Shown here: positions 52,269 to 61,020 of the stretch, piece after piece
Position numbering within the stretch: the stretch's first letter is position 1
Layout of the letters: every line of letters starts with the position of its first letter
Source of the DNA: Flavobacterium sp. IMCC34852
GTDB taxonomy: Bacteria; Bacteroidota; Bacteroidia; Flavobacteriales; Flavobacteriaceae
Assembly (NCBI RefSeq): GCF_030643905.1
Contig: NZ_CP121446.1
Location: 1,426,001-1,490,000, forward strand
Direction of reading: 5' to 3'
Length of the DNA stretch: 64,000 nucleotides
Position numbers and translations under genes: made by a program
The notes under the pieces: generated by a model
What the model saw: the letters and a program-made list of their open reading frames with translations, nothing else
Told to the model about the DNA's origin: nothing
Databases searched by the model: none

Positions 52269-53156
52269 ATGCAACTGTTACTGTTTTTAATTCTATATCC
52301 GATTTTGTATTTAATTTCGATATTGCCTTTTAGACTGCTGTATCTTTTTTCAGATTTTGTGTTTGTTTTGGTTTACCACGTTTTCGGTTACAGAAAAAAA
52401 GTGGTTAGAGCCAACATCGCTTTGGCATTGCCTCATTTGGCGGAAAAAGAAAGAAGGCGAATTGAAAAAGATTCCTATCGTCATTTGTGCGATATGTTTT
52501 TAGAGATGATTAAAACGATGACTATTTCGGTTAAAGATATTGAGCGACGCTTTGTCTTTAAGAATTTAGAGGTTTATCAGGATTTGGAAAAAAAAGGCAA
52601 AAGTGTGGCTTTGATGTGTGCACATTACGCCAGTTACGAATGGGTGATTTCCATCAATTCAAGATCTAATTTTATAGGTTATGCCATTTATAAAAGAATC
52701 AACAATAAGTATTTTGACGACTTGGTCAAAAAGATTCGCTCTCGTTTTAAAGCTGAATTGATTACGACTAAGCAGGCTGTTATTACTATTGAAAGTAATG
52801 AAGCTAAAGGAATAAAAGGACTTTACGGATTCGCCAGCGACCAATCGCCGCAAGTTAAACGAAAAACGTATTGGAGTTCGTTTATGGGAATAGAAGTTCC
52901 CGTTCATACCGGTGCCGAAATGTTGGCCAAACGTTTTGACATGACGGTTGTTTTTTTGAAAGTGAAAAAAGTTAAAAGAGGTTTTTATGAAGCCGAATTA
53001 GAACTCTTATCCGATAATGCCGTTGTTGTTCCCGATTATCAAATCACAGAAACATTTTTGAGAAAAGTTGAAGATCAAATCAGGGAAGCACCCGAGTTTT
53101 ATCTTTGGACGCACAAAAGGTGGAAGCACAAAGGCAAAAACAAATTGGTCAACTAA
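52269..53156 (+). CDS. LpxL/HtrB-like lysophospholipid acyltransferase
   Basis: 295 residues from the ATG at 52269. Lipid A acyltransferase family: N-terminal membrane anchor, the HxxxxE catalytic motif (CAHYASYEW) and the conserved FASDQSPQVKRK and FMGIEVPVHTGAEMLAKR. Probably acylates lipid A late in synthesis on the inner membrane. 37 bp upstream of a GT2 gene on the same strand. Confidence 0.9.
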   Translation: MQLLLFLILYPILYLISILPFRLLYLFSDFVFVLVYHVFGYRKKVVRANIALALPHLAEKERRRIEKDSYRHLCDMFLEMIKTMTISVKDIERRFVFKNLEVYQDLEKKGKSVALMCAHYASYEWVISINSRSNFIGYAIYKRINNKYFDDLVKKIRSRFKAELITTKQAVITIESNEAKGIKGLYGFASDQSPQVKRKTYWSSFMGIEVPVHTGAEMLAKRFDMTVVFLKVKKVKRGFYEAELELLSDNAVVVPDYQITETFLRKVEDQIREAPEFYLWTHKRWKHKGKNKLVN

Positions 53157-53193
53157 TGACTACTTACAATTTTATTTTAGTATTATTGTAATA

Positions 53194-54009
53194 ATGAAAT
53201 TATCAGTAATCATCACCACTTACAATGCAGAAGAATGGCTTCATAAAGTTCTTGTAGGGTATAGTGTTCAAACCACAACTGATTTCGAGATTGTGATTGC
53301 CGATGATGGTTCTACGCCCAAAGTCAAAGAAGTTTTGGCTTTGTTTTCAGCTAAGTTTAAATACCCGATTATACATGTTTGGCAAGAAGATTTAGGCTTT
53401 CGAAAGTCTGAAATTCTCAATAAAGCCATCCTCAAAACCAATGCCGATTATTTATTGTTTACCGATGGTGATTGCATTCCGCGGAAAGATTTTGTTGCGG
53501 TTCATTTAAAACACAAGGAAGAAGGATCATTTCTTTCGGGAGGTTACTTCAAATTACCCATGAACCTATCCAAAGCCATTACGGATGATGATATTATTAA
53601 GCAAAATTGTTTTGATGTTTTATGGTTAAAAAAGCAAGGGTTGTCACTGAGTTTCAAGGCTTCAAAACTAACGCACAATAAGTACTTTGCGGCTTTTATG
53701 AACTGGTTAACGCCAACCAAACGAACCTTTAACGGACACAATACTTCGTGTTTTAAAAGCGATATCATAGCCGTAAACGGATTTAATGAAGACATGCAAT
53801 ATGGTGGTTTAGACCGCGAAGTAGGGGAACGTTTGTTCAACAATGGCTTGATTTCAAAACAAATCAGGTATGCCGCGGTCTGTGTACACTTAGATCACGC
53901 TCGTGGCTATTTCAGCCAAGAAGGTTGGGATAAAAATTTAGCAATTAGAGCTTACAATAAAAAGCACCACATCATTAAAATTAAAAACGGAATTGAAAAG
54001 TTGGCTTAA
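53194..54009 (+). CDS. Family 2 glycosyltransferase
   Basis: 271 residues from the ATG at 53194. GT-A fold: SVIITTYNAEEWL, DFEIVIADDGS, DxD motif TDGDC, and a C-terminal galactosyltransferase-like part (FNGHNTSCFKSDII, GLDREVGERL). Cytosolic or membrane-peripheral sugar transfer onto a lipid-linked or surface glycan. Its stop overlaps the stop of the convergent TagB/F-like gene by 4 bases. Confidence 0.9.
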   Translation: MKLSVIITTYNAEEWLHKVLVGYSVQTTTDFEIVIADDGSTPKVKEVLALFSAKFKYPIIHVWQEDLGFRKSEILNKAILKTNADYLLFTDGDCIPRKDFVAVHLKHKEEGSFLSGGYFKLPMNLSKAITDDDIIKQNCFDVLWLKKQGLSLSFKASKLTHNKYFAAFMNWLTPTKRTFNGHNTSCFKSDIIAVNGFNEDMQYGGLDREVGERLFNNGLISKQIRYAAVCVHLDHARGYFSQEGWDKNLAIRAYNKKHHIIKIKNGIEKLA

Positions 54010-55052
54010 CTTTTAGCAGGTTTTCCAAAAAGCGAATACATTTTCATTTTTCTGAACAGCGATATCTTTCTCTTTTCGGGTACGCCGAAATCTGCACAAT
54101 ATTTTTTTACCGCTTCTACCATTCTTTCTGCCGATTTTCCGTCGATGTACGGATGGTATTGGTTGAAAATTTCCTTTCTGTTTTGGGCAAAAGGATCTTT
54201 CGAAAGGTTGTTTTCAACCAAAGGAATTAGCTGATTATAGTCGGAACTGTTTTCCCAAAGAATATTTTCCGAAATGTTTTTGAAGGTTACTACGGGTTTA
54301 TCCAATAGCAAGAATTCATAAATTACTGAGGAAGTATCGCTGATTAACAAATCGGCCATCAATAAAAACTTGATGATGTTTTTTTCAGTTTCAAATATAA
54401 TGTTTGGCGTTTCTTCGGCTATTTTTTTATACACTTCCAGCCAGTTGACATCCATTAAAGGATGAAACTTTAGCAACACCAAATAATCCGGATTTTTAAC
54501 CAAAGTTTTTAATTCTTCTGTTACAAAAGGCGCAGAAGTCAGTTTCGGAGAAAATGTTGGCGCATACAAGAGTATTTTTTTCGCCCCGTGTTTTTGCAAA
54601 AGATTTTGCTTTTCAGTATCGTATTTGTGAAAATCGGTACCGTAAACATCGAGCTTAGGCCAACCGGTTTCCATGACTTCGAAGTCGCGGTATTTGTTTT
54701 TAAACTCGAGGAATTTTCGGGTGAAATACGGACCTTGAGTTAAGTACAAATCAAAATAATGGCGTATTCTGAAATGGCCTTTCTTTTCTCCGGCCAGTCC
54801 GTGAAAAACCTGAACTTTTACACCTCTTAAGTAATGAGGAACTTCATTGCCGGGCACAAAAATGGCATCGCTTTGGTACGCTTCTAAATCGGATATCTCA
54901 GTAGTGTGGTTTTCGTTGGTAAACGGAAAATCTGCCAATATTTTTTTATTGACATACCAAATGTATTCGTCTCCATTAAGTGCCAAATGGTTTTTAATGG
55001 GTTCAAGAATTCCGAACGAATAATTGTTTTGGCAAAAAAGAATGCATTTCAT
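54006..55052 (-). CDS. CDP-glycerol glycerophosphotransferase-like (TagB/TagF family) protein
   Basis: 348 residues. Family pattern: QVFHGLAGEKKGHF, TGWPKLD, LLYAPTFSPK, LKFHPLMD and ADLLISDTSSVIYEF. In Gram-positives these enzymes add glycerol phosphate in teichoic acid synthesis; in Gram-negatives they add glycerol-phosphate-type groups to capsule or LPS. Last gene of the minus-strand run and one base after the NTP-transferase. Confidence 0.85.
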   Translation of the reverse strand: MKCILFCQNNYSFGILEPIKNHLALNGDEYIWYVNKKILADFPFTNENHTTEISDLEAYQSDAIFVPGNEVPHYLRGVKVQVFHGLAGEKKGHFRIRHYFDLYLTQGPYFTRKFLEFKNKYRDFEVMETGWPKLDVYGTDFHKYDTEKQNLLQKHGAKKILLYAPTFSPKLTSAPFVTEELKTLVKNPDYLVLLKFHPLMDVNWLEVYKKIAEETPNIIFETEKNIIKFLLMADLLISDTSSVIYEFLLLDKPVVTFKNISENILWENSSDYNQLIPLVENNLSKDPFAQNRKEIFNQYHPYIDGKSAERMVEAVKKYCADFGVPEKRKISLFRKMKMYSLFGKPAKS

Positions 55053-55053
55053 T

Positions 55054-55734
55054 TTAGAGCATTTTGTTCACATTCTCTAAGTCTTCCACAAAGTCAATTT
55101 CCATACAATTGTATGCAGAAATATCAACAGCGGTAATCTTGATACCATCTTTTTCGATAGCCAATTCTAAACCTCTTTCAAAGTAATCATTGTCTTCACA
55201 TTCTTCCAATCGGTTGATAAAATGCTGGATGTCTTTAGAAGCAATGAAGTTGATGCCAACTGCTTCTCCGAGACCGTTTTTAACGGTTTTAGACAGTTCG
55301 TGAATGTAACCGTCTTTTAAAGTGTATTTCACTTCTTCGTCGGCTACTTTGCTGGTATTTACGGCTACAAAAGAAGTTTTTGATTTGATATAAGGATGAA
55401 GAATGTCAAGAATTTGTCGGTCGAAAACCACATCGCCGTTAAACCACATCACCGATTTGTCTCGGTTTTTGCGCAAGGCTTGCAACAGGCTTTTTGAAGT
55501 GTTGGTTCGGTCAAAAAACGGATTGTAAATGTAAGTCAGTTCCGGAAAACGTTCCATAATTAAATCCTTTTTAAAGCCGACTACCACATTGATATCATCG
55601 ATATTAAATTTTGAAGCGATGTTTTCGGTTTGGTATTCCATGATACTTTTACCATTTTTTAGTGGTGTTAACGGTTTCGGAAACGGATTACCAAGTCTTG
55701 AACCGATACCGGCGGCTAGAATTACTATTTTCAT
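55054..55734 (-). CDS. Sugar/choline-phosphate nucleotidyltransferase (NTP-transferase) family
   Basis: 226 residues, MobA/GlmU-like NTP-transferase domain: ILAAGIGSRLGNPFPKPLTPL with the signature G(x)GxR...KP, and MWFNGDVVFD metal site. Size and context suit a LicC-like CTP:phosphocholine or CTP:phosphate cytidylyltransferase supplying LicD and the TagB/F-like protein. The nucleotide and phosphoester used cannot be read from sequence. Confidence 0.82.
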   Translation of the reverse strand: MKIVILAAGIGSRLGNPFPKPLTPLKNGKSIMEYQTENIASKFNIDDINVVVGFKKDLIMERFPELTYIYNPFFDRTNTSKSLLQALRKNRDKSVMWFNGDVVFDRQILDILHPYIKSKTSFVAVNTSKVADEEVKYTLKDGYIHELSKTVKNGLGEAVGINFIASKDIQHFINRLEECEDNDYFERGLELAIEKDGIKITAVDISAYNCMEIDFVEDLENVNKML

Positions 55735-55750
55735 ATTTTTTAATGTAAAA

Positions 55751-56341
55751 TTAATTTTTTAGGATTGAAAGTTCGTCTGTTGAGGCATTCCAATTTTTGT
55801 TCGGTTTTTTCCAATCGCCATATTTATGTGTCAGATATTCTTCGGTTAATAATGGAATGGTATAATGTTTATTTAAGAATTCAATTTGGGTGTAATTTTC
55901 ATAAAACTTTTTCGGAGCCATCATAGTTTTGTCCGCTACTTTCCAATAAACATGTTCTTTATCGGTAAATTTTATAAAAATTTCCAAACAAACATTCCCT
56001 TTTAAAAGCCCGAAAAAATACTTCTTTCTGATTTTAATCAGTCGTGTCATTCCTTTTTGGAATGGACTGTCATTTGCCTCAAAGGTTCTGATTCTGATGC
56101 GATAATTACTTTTATGAAGTTCTTTGTAAACTTCATCCATTTTCAAAAGTTCTTCACTCAAGATTGAAATATCAACATCACTATCCCAAGGAAGCAATCT
56201 GTTTTCTCTGTAAATGCCTAATAATGTTCCGCCTTCTAAGGCATAATTTACTTTAAATTTTTCTAAAAGTAAAGTCACCTCATGCAACAGTGACTCTGCA
56301 TTTTTTTTATTTCTACCGGTTAATTTTATTGCGTATCCCAT
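55751..56341 (-). CDS. LicD-family phosphotransferase
   Basis: 196 residues with the LicD signature (ALEGGTLLGIYRENRLLPWDSDVDISIL: GTLLG...PWD.D.D), a nucleotidyltransferase-fold enzyme that attaches phosphocholine or similar phosphoesters to cell-surface glycans. The C-terminal part ends KYGDWKKP. 14 bp from the Stealth gene and 16 bp from the NTP-transferase. Confidence 0.85.
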   Translation of the reverse strand: MGYAIKLTGRNKKNAESLLHEVTLLLEKFKVNYALEGGTLLGIYRENRLLPWDSDVDISILSEELLKMDEVYKELHKSNYRIRIRTFEANDSPFQKGMTRLIKIRKKYFFGLLKGNVCLEIFIKFTDKEHVYWKVADKTMMAPKKFYENYTQIEFLNKHYTIPLLTEEYLTHKYGDWKKPNKNWNASTDELSILKN

Positions 56342-56355
56342 TTATTTAAGGAAAG

Positions 56356-57327
56356 TTAGGAAACATTTTTATCAATCCAATTCAAGATGTATGCTATTTT
56401 GGTTTTAGTGTACAAATCGAGACTTTGAATATTTAAAAATAATTTATTTTTATTCATTTTGTGAATAATAAACCGAAATTTTATCCAAGACAATGGTTTC
56501 TTAGCGGAATCAAAACGAACCAATTGGTAATCGTTTTTGAGCACATTTTTATTGTTTTCAACCTCAAGATGTGCCACGACAGATTGCACCATTACCAAAT
56601 TTTCGTGTCTGAATTTGTTCTTGATGTTATTGATAAATATCGTTTGGTTGTCTTGGTAGAACTTCTCGAGAACCGACTTTCTCATTGCAAAAGGCGTATG
56701 GTTAAGGCAAATCTTTCGGGTATAACCCAAAGCTTTTGCAGTGTAATCTTGAGTTCTTTTGTAGCCTAGGTAACCTTTGGTTTTGGGTTTTTTAAGTCCG
56801 AGAAGAATCGGTAATTTTTTGGTTATTTTTTCCGCCTCAAAACGCATCCATTGACCTCTTATGATGGGTAAACCTTCTTTGGTAAAAAAATCTTCGGGTT
56901 TGGTTTCTCGGAATAAAAGCATGTCATCATTGAAATAAACAAAATGCTCCGCCAATCCGGGTATTCTATGCATCATTGTTTCAATGGTGTAAGAATTAAA
57001 TACCGGTAAATATTGTTCGTAACCGGCAAAAATTACTTTATGATCAATGATGCTAACCTTTTGGTATTGACTTTCGGTCTCCGCTTTTTTTAAGAAATCG
57101 GGTTGCTGCTCGTCGGTAATGATGTAAATGTTTCTTATGTAAGGAGCAAATTTGATAATTGATTTAACCGTATACTCAATCTCATTAACCTGATTGATTC
57201 GGTTAGTAACGACCTTTTTGTTAATCAATGTCTGGTCATCAAGATGTTGAATTAGTTTGTTTTTGTGGTTAATGTCGTTTCCGTCAACCCACAAAATAAC
57301 CGCATCTATATCAAATTTGTTTTCCAT
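56356..57327 (-). CDS. Stealth-family sugar phosphotransferase
   Basis: 323 residues. Stealth CR1 (FDIDAVILWVDGND), CR2 (YLPVFNSYTIETMMHRIPGL ... YFNDDMLLFRE) and CR3 motifs are visible. Stealth proteins are hexose-1-phosphoryltransferases that build phosphodiester-linked capsule or surface polysaccharide, related to GlcNAc-1-phosphotransferase. It starts 12 bp after dapD on the same strand. Confidence 0.88.
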   Translation of the reverse strand: MENKFDIDAVILWVDGNDINHKNKLIQHLDDQTLINKKVVTNRINQVNEIEYTVKSIIKFAPYIRNIYIITDEQQPDFLKKAETESQYQKVSIIDHKVIFAGYEQYLPVFNSYTIETMMHRIPGLAEHFVYFNDDMLLFRETKPEDFFTKEGLPIIRGQWMRFEAEKITKKLPILLGLKKPKTKGYLGYKRTQDYTAKALGYTRKICLNHTPFAMRKSVLEKFYQDNQTIFINNIKNKFRHENLVMVQSVVAHLEVENNKNVLKNDYQLVRFDSAKKPLSWIKFRFIIHKMNKNKLFLNIQSLDLYTKTKIAYILNWIDKNVS

Positions 57328-57339
57328 AAAAAATAAGTA

Positions 57340-58155
57340 TTAAACCGCTACATCATATTCTCTCAACGCATTGTTGAGTGATGTTTTTAAGTCGGTTGAA
57401 GGCTTGCGGGTTCCAATAATCAATGCACAAGGAACTTGATAATCTCCTGCGGCAAAAGACTTTGTATAACTCCCCGGAATTACTACTGAACGCGCCGGAA
57501 CAAATCCTTTGTATTCAACCGGCTCGCTTCCGGTTACGTCGATTATTTTGGTCGATGCAGTCAAACAAACATTGGCACCAAGTACGGCTTCTTTACCCAC
57601 GTGAACACCTTCGACAACGATGCATCTTGAACCAATAAAAGCACCGTCTTCAATAATTACCGGAGCGGCTTGTAAAGGTTCTAAAACACCACCAATTCCA
57701 ACACCACCCGAAAGGTGAACATCTTTCCCGATTTGGGCACAACTACCAACGGTTGCCCAAGTATCTACCATGGTTCCTTCATCAACATAAGCACCGATAT
57801 TGACATAACTTGGCATCAAAATTACACCTTTAGAAATATAGGCGCCATAACGAGCAGTGGCCGGTGGGACTACTCGAATTCCTTTTTCGGAATAACCGGT
57901 TTTTAGCAACATTTTGTCGTGGTATTCAAAAATTCCGGCTTCCCAGGTTTCCATTTTTTGGATAGGGAAATACATCACTACGGCTTTCTTGACCCATTCG
58001 TTAACTTGCCAACCATCGTCTGTTGGTTCGGCAACACGCAAAGTTCCGGCGTCTAACAAAGCAATTACTTCTCTGATGGCTGTTGTTGTAGTTTCTTCTT
58101 GTAATAAAGCTCGGTTGTCCCAAGCTTTTTCAATAGTATTTTGTAGTGTTGTCAT
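57340..58155 (-). CDS. dapD: 2,3,4,5-tetrahydropyridine-2,6-dicarboxylate N-succinyltransferase
   Basis: Step of lysine/diaminopimelate synthesis: succinylates tetrahydrodipicolinate. 271 residues from the ATG at 58155 (an in-frame codon 16 residues earlier lies in the promoter). Left-handed beta-helix of hexapeptide repeats (VNIGAYVDEGTMVDTW, GGVGIGGVLEPL, VGKEAVLGANVCLTAS) follows an N-terminal helical region. First gene of a run with the glycan-decoration genes. Confidence 0.96.
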   Translation of the reverse strand: MTTLQNTIEKAWDNRALLQEETTTTAIREVIALLDAGTLRVAEPTDDGWQVNEWVKKAVVMYFPIQKMETWEAGIFEYHDKMLLKTGYSEKGIRVVPPATARYGAYISKGVILMPSYVNIGAYVDEGTMVDTWATVGSCAQIGKDVHLSGGVGIGGVLEPLQAAPVIIEDGAFIGSRCIVVEGVHVGKEAVLGANVCLTASTKIIDVTGSEPVEYKGFVPARSVVIPGSYTKSFAAGDYQVPCALIIGTRKPSTDLKTSLNNALREYDVAV

Positions 58156-58172
58156 GTTTCTTGAATTTGGAA

Positions 58173-58204
58173 CAAAGATAGTTTCATTTTTAGAAAGTAA
58201 CAAA
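58173..58204 (-). promoter_or_regulatory. Promoter of the dapD operon
   Basis: On the minus strand TTTG (58204-58201) and TATCTTTG (58180-58173) are 20 bp apart; the ATG follows at 58155, about 18 bases later. Confidence 0.55.
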
Positions 58205-58312
58205 GCATTTATTGCTAAGGATTGAGTATCAAAAAAATGTTAAATTCCAACCATTAGTTGTTAGAATAAGTAAGTTTGTGATGACCAATTTAACTTTCTG
58301 AATCTCTAACTT

Positions 58313-59221
58313 ATGAAAGCAAAACTTTTACTTTTTAGTTTGTCAACTTGTTTTTTTATGAGTTGTCAAAAGCAAGCGGAAAACAAACCATCAACTCAAG
58401 ATTCTATTGCTAAAGTTGACTCCGTAAACAATGTAGCGGCACATCATGCCAAAAATTCATTGGATTATATCGGAACCTATAAAGGTATTTTGCCTTGTGC
58501 CGATTGTGAAGGTTTGGAAACGATTGTTTGTATTAATGAAAATAACACTTACAACATCAAAACGAAGTACCAAGGTAAAGGCGATAAAGTATTTGAACAA
58601 AAGGGTACTTTTTCATGGAATAAAGAAGGCAATACCATTATCTTAGACGATGTAAAGAATGGTCCCAATCAATATTTCGTAGGCGAAAATACGCTGACAC
58701 AATTAGATTTGTCGGGCAAAAGAATCACCGGGGATTTAGCAGCAGCGCATATTTTGGCCAAACAACCATCTGAGAATTCCGAACTTGAAACCACAACTGA
58801 ACCCAAGAAGACAGTCGATTTGAATAGCAGAATGGAAGCTCAAACCGTAGTTAAAAAAGTTAATCCTGCTATTGGTAAAGCTACCTTGGCGGAAACCAAA
58901 TGGAGACTGATTACTCTAAACGGAAAAGTAGTAATTCAAAATGGAAAAAAAGACTTCTTTTTAAAATTAAATTCTAAAGACGGCAGATTTAGCGCCTATG
59001 CCGGATGTAATAATCTGACGGGAAGTTATGTGATGCCTTCTGCTTTTGGTTTGACATTTTCCAATGTAGCAATGACCCGTATGGCTTGTCCTAACATGTT
59101 GTTAGAAACGCTTTTTTCTAAGGCATTGGCAGAAACCGAGCATTATTCTATTAAAGATAATATTCTAAAGTTGCACAAAGGAAAAGTAGCAATTTTGGCT
59201 ACCTTTGAGCCTGCAAAATAA
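58313..59221 (+). CDS. NlpE-META (HslJ-like) lipoprotein
   Basis: 302 residues. Lipobox FFMSCQK (Cys18). An NlpE N-terminal domain (about 45-130; GTYKGILPCADCEGLETIV with the family CxxC) is joined through a linker to a META/HslJ domain (about 190-300; AETKWRLITLNGK, FSAYAGCNNLTGSY, TRMACPN). NlpE-like proteins sense envelope stress or copper; the fusion suggests envelope stress sensing, by inference. TAAGTTTG box at 58271. Confidence 0.88.
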   Translation: MKAKLLLFSLSTCFFMSCQKQAENKPSTQDSIAKVDSVNNVAAHHAKNSLDYIGTYKGILPCADCEGLETIVCINENNTYNIKTKYQGKGDKVFEQKGTFSWNKEGNTIILDDVKNGPNQYFVGENTLTQLDLSGKRITGDLAAAHILAKQPSENSELETTTEPKKTVDLNSRMEAQTVVKKVNPAIGKATLAETKWRLITLNGKVVIQNGKKDFFLKLNSKDGRFSAYAGCNNLTGSYVMPSAFGLTFSNVAMTRMACPNMLLETLFSKALAETEHYSIKDNILKLHKGKVAILATFEPAK

Positions 59222-59227
59222 TAAGAA

Positions 59228-59644
59228 ATGTCCAGAATTTTAGCCATTGATTACGGAATAAAACGTACCGGAATTGCCGTTACCGACGAATTGCAAATCA
59301 TTGCTTCGGGTTTGACAACCATTGCTTCTGACACTGCGATTGCCTTTTTAAAAAACTATTTTTCTAAAGAAAATGTGGCTAAAGTATTGATTGGCGAACC
59401 CAAACAAATGAACGGTCAACCATCGGAAAGTACGCCTGTTATTGAAAAGTTTGTAGCTGATTTTACTAAGGCTTTTCCTGAAATGAAAATGGAAAGAGTA
59501 GACGAACGATTTACCTCAAAGATGGCTTTTCAAACCATGATAGACAGTGGTTTATCAAAGAAACAAAGACAAAACAAAGCTTTGGTTGATGAAATTGCCG
59601 CTACGATTTTACTCCAAGATTATCTCACCCGAAAAATGATTTAA
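59228..59644 (+). CDS. ruvX: Putative pre-16S rRNA nuclease / Holliday junction resolvase RuvX (YqgF)
   Basis: 138 residues, RNase H-like fold: ILAIDYGIKRTGIAV, LIGEPK and the acidic DERFTSKMA and ALVDEIAATILL. Processes 16S rRNA 5' end and has been linked to recombination. 6 bp after the NlpE-META gene. Confidence 0.93.
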   Translation: MSRILAIDYGIKRTGIAVTDELQIIASGLTTIASDTAIAFLKNYFSKENVAKVLIGEPKQMNGQPSESTPVIEKFVADFTKAFPEMKMERVDERFTSKMAFQTMIDSGLSKKQRQNKALVDEIAATILLQDYLTRKMI

Positions 59645-59692
59645 TTTTGTTACTTTTGCTCCGTTAAAATTAGAAATAGGAATTCGGGCTTA

Positions 59693-59728
59693 AAATCTAA
59701 ATTCTTATTCAAAAAATCTAAAATCAAA
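59693..59728 (+). repeat. 7-nt-period array before def
   Basis: AAATCTA, AATTCTT, ATTCAAA, AAATCTA, AAATCAA (59693-59727) plus one A, then the def ATG at 59729. Confidence 0.55.
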
Positions 59729-60319
59729 ATGATTATCCCAATTTACGGATACGGTGAACCGGTTTTAAGAAAAGTCGGAGAAGAAATCACACCGGATTAT
59801 CCTAATTTAAAAGAAATTATCGCCAATATGTATGACACCATGTACAACGCTTATGGTGTGGGTTTGGCTGCACCACAAGTTGGTATGGCTATTCGATTAT
59901 TCGTAATTGATACAGAGCCTTTTAGCGACAGCGATGATTTATCCAAAGAAGAACAAGCCCAACTCAAAAACTTCAAAAGAACCTTTATCAATGCCAAAAT
60001 GCTGAAAGAAGAAGGTGAAGAATGGGGTTTTAATGAAGGTTGTTTGAGTATTCCCGATGTTCGTGAGGATGTTTACCGTCACGAAAGAATCACGATTGAA
60101 TATTGTGATGAAGATTTCATTAAAAAAACAGAAGTGTTTGACGGTTTGATCGCCCGTGTCATCCAGCATGAATACGATCACATCGAAGGTATTTTGTTTA
60201 CGGATAAAATATCGACCTTGAAAAAAACACTAATCAAGAAGAAGTTACAAAATATCATGGACGGCAAAGCTTTCCCTGATTACCGCATGAAATTTGCCAA
60301 TAAAAAAGGAAGAAACTAG
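59729..60319 (+). CDS. def: Peptide deformylase
   Basis: Removes the N-formyl group from new proteins. 196 residues. Three motifs: GVGLAAPQVG, EGCLSIP and QHEYDHIEG with the two zinc His and the Glu. The insertion around residues 65-85 (DSDDLSKEEQAQLK) is typical of Bacteroidota PDF. TACTTTTG -7 box at 59651. Confidence 0.97.
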   Translation: MIIPIYGYGEPVLRKVGEEITPDYPNLKEIIANMYDTMYNAYGVGLAAPQVGMAIRLFVIDTEPFSDSDDLSKEEQAQLKNFKRTFINAKMLKEEGEEWGFNEGCLSIPDVREDVYRHERITIEYCDEDFIKKTEVFDGLIARVIQHEYDHIEGILFTDKISTLKKTLIKKKLQNIMDGKAFPDYRMKFANKKGRN

Positions 60320-60335
60320 AAAAATTTCATCTTTT

Positions 60336-60419
60336 AAATTCCAAATCCCAATTTTGAAAAAACTTTAACAATTTTATCACCTCTTTTGGACTTTGGTTTT
60401 TGATATTTGGAATTTGAAT
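60336..60419 (+). repeat. 7-nt-period array pair with inverted arms before the DUF5606 gene
   Basis: AAATTCC, AAATCCC, AATTTTG (60336-60356) face TTTGGAC, TTTGGTT, TTTGATA, TTTGGAA, TTTGAAT (60385-60419). AAATTCCAAAT (60336-60346) and ATTTGGAATTT (60405-60415) form a perfect 11-bp inverted repeat. Confidence 0.7.
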
Positions 60420-60431
60420 TATTTATATTTG
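60400..60431 (+). promoter_or_regulatory. Candidate promoter of the DUF5606 gene
   Basis: TTG at 60400-60402 and TATATTTG at 60424-60431 with 21 bp between, overlapping the heptad array. Confidence 0.45.
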
Positions 60432-60454
60432 TGCCCTAAAATTAAATTAATACA

Positions 60455-60940
60455 ATGAACGTAGAGAAAATATTAGCTATAGCCGGAAAACCGGGATTAT
60501 TCGAATTGAAATTACAAACTCGCTCAGGGTTTTTAGCCGAGTCATTATTAGACGGAAAAAAAATTACGGTTGGAATGAGAAGTAACGTAAGTTTACTTTC
60601 TGAGATTTCAATGTACACTTATAGTGAAGAAAAACCGTTAGCCGACATTATTAGAGCGATTGCCATTAAAGAAAATGAAGGTCCTGCCATTTCTCACAAA
60701 GAAGATAACGGAAAGCTAATAGCCTACTTCAAAGAAATTTTACCTGATTATGATGAAGAAAGAGTGTACGCTTCAGATATTAAAAAAGTTTTGAATTGGT
60801 ACAATATCCTTCAAGCTAAAGGCTTGGTGTCTAAAGAAGAACCAAAAGTAGAAAACGCAGAAGCCATCAAAGAAGAAGTAGTGGAAGAAGTGAAGGCCAA
60901 AAAATCACCTGCTAAAAAAGCTGCAAAAAAAGAAGAATAG
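60455..60940 (+). CDS. DUF5606 family protein with Lys/Ala tail
   Basis: 161 residues, cytosolic. The N-terminal 125 residues (VEKILAIAGKPGLFELKLQTRSGFLAESLLDGKKI, SDIKKVLNWYNILQAKG) match the Bacteroidota DUF5606 domain, function unknown. The tail after about 135 is Glu- and then Lys/Ala/Pro-rich (EEVVEEVKAKKSPAKKAAKKEE), like a histone H1-type tail, which may contact nucleic acid. Confidence 0.83.
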   Translation: MNVEKILAIAGKPGLFELKLQTRSGFLAESLLDGKKITVGMRSNVSLLSEISMYTYSEEKPLADIIRAIAIKENEGPAISHKEDNGKLIAYFKEILPDYDEERVYASDIKKVLNWYNILQAKGLVSKEEPKVENAEAIKEEVVEEVKAKKSPAKKAAKKEE

Positions 60941-60963
60941 TTAATTACTTCTTTATAAATACA

Positions 60964-61003
60964 AATCCTATTGTTGCAATGCAATGATAGGATTTTCTAT
61001 TTT
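60964..61003 (+). terminator. Terminator of the DUF5606 gene
   Basis: AATCCTAT and ATAGGATT arms extended by wobble pairs to about 13 bp around CAATG, then TTTTCTATTTTT. Confidence 0.7.
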
Positions 61004-61020
61004 TATGCAAATTCTAAACG

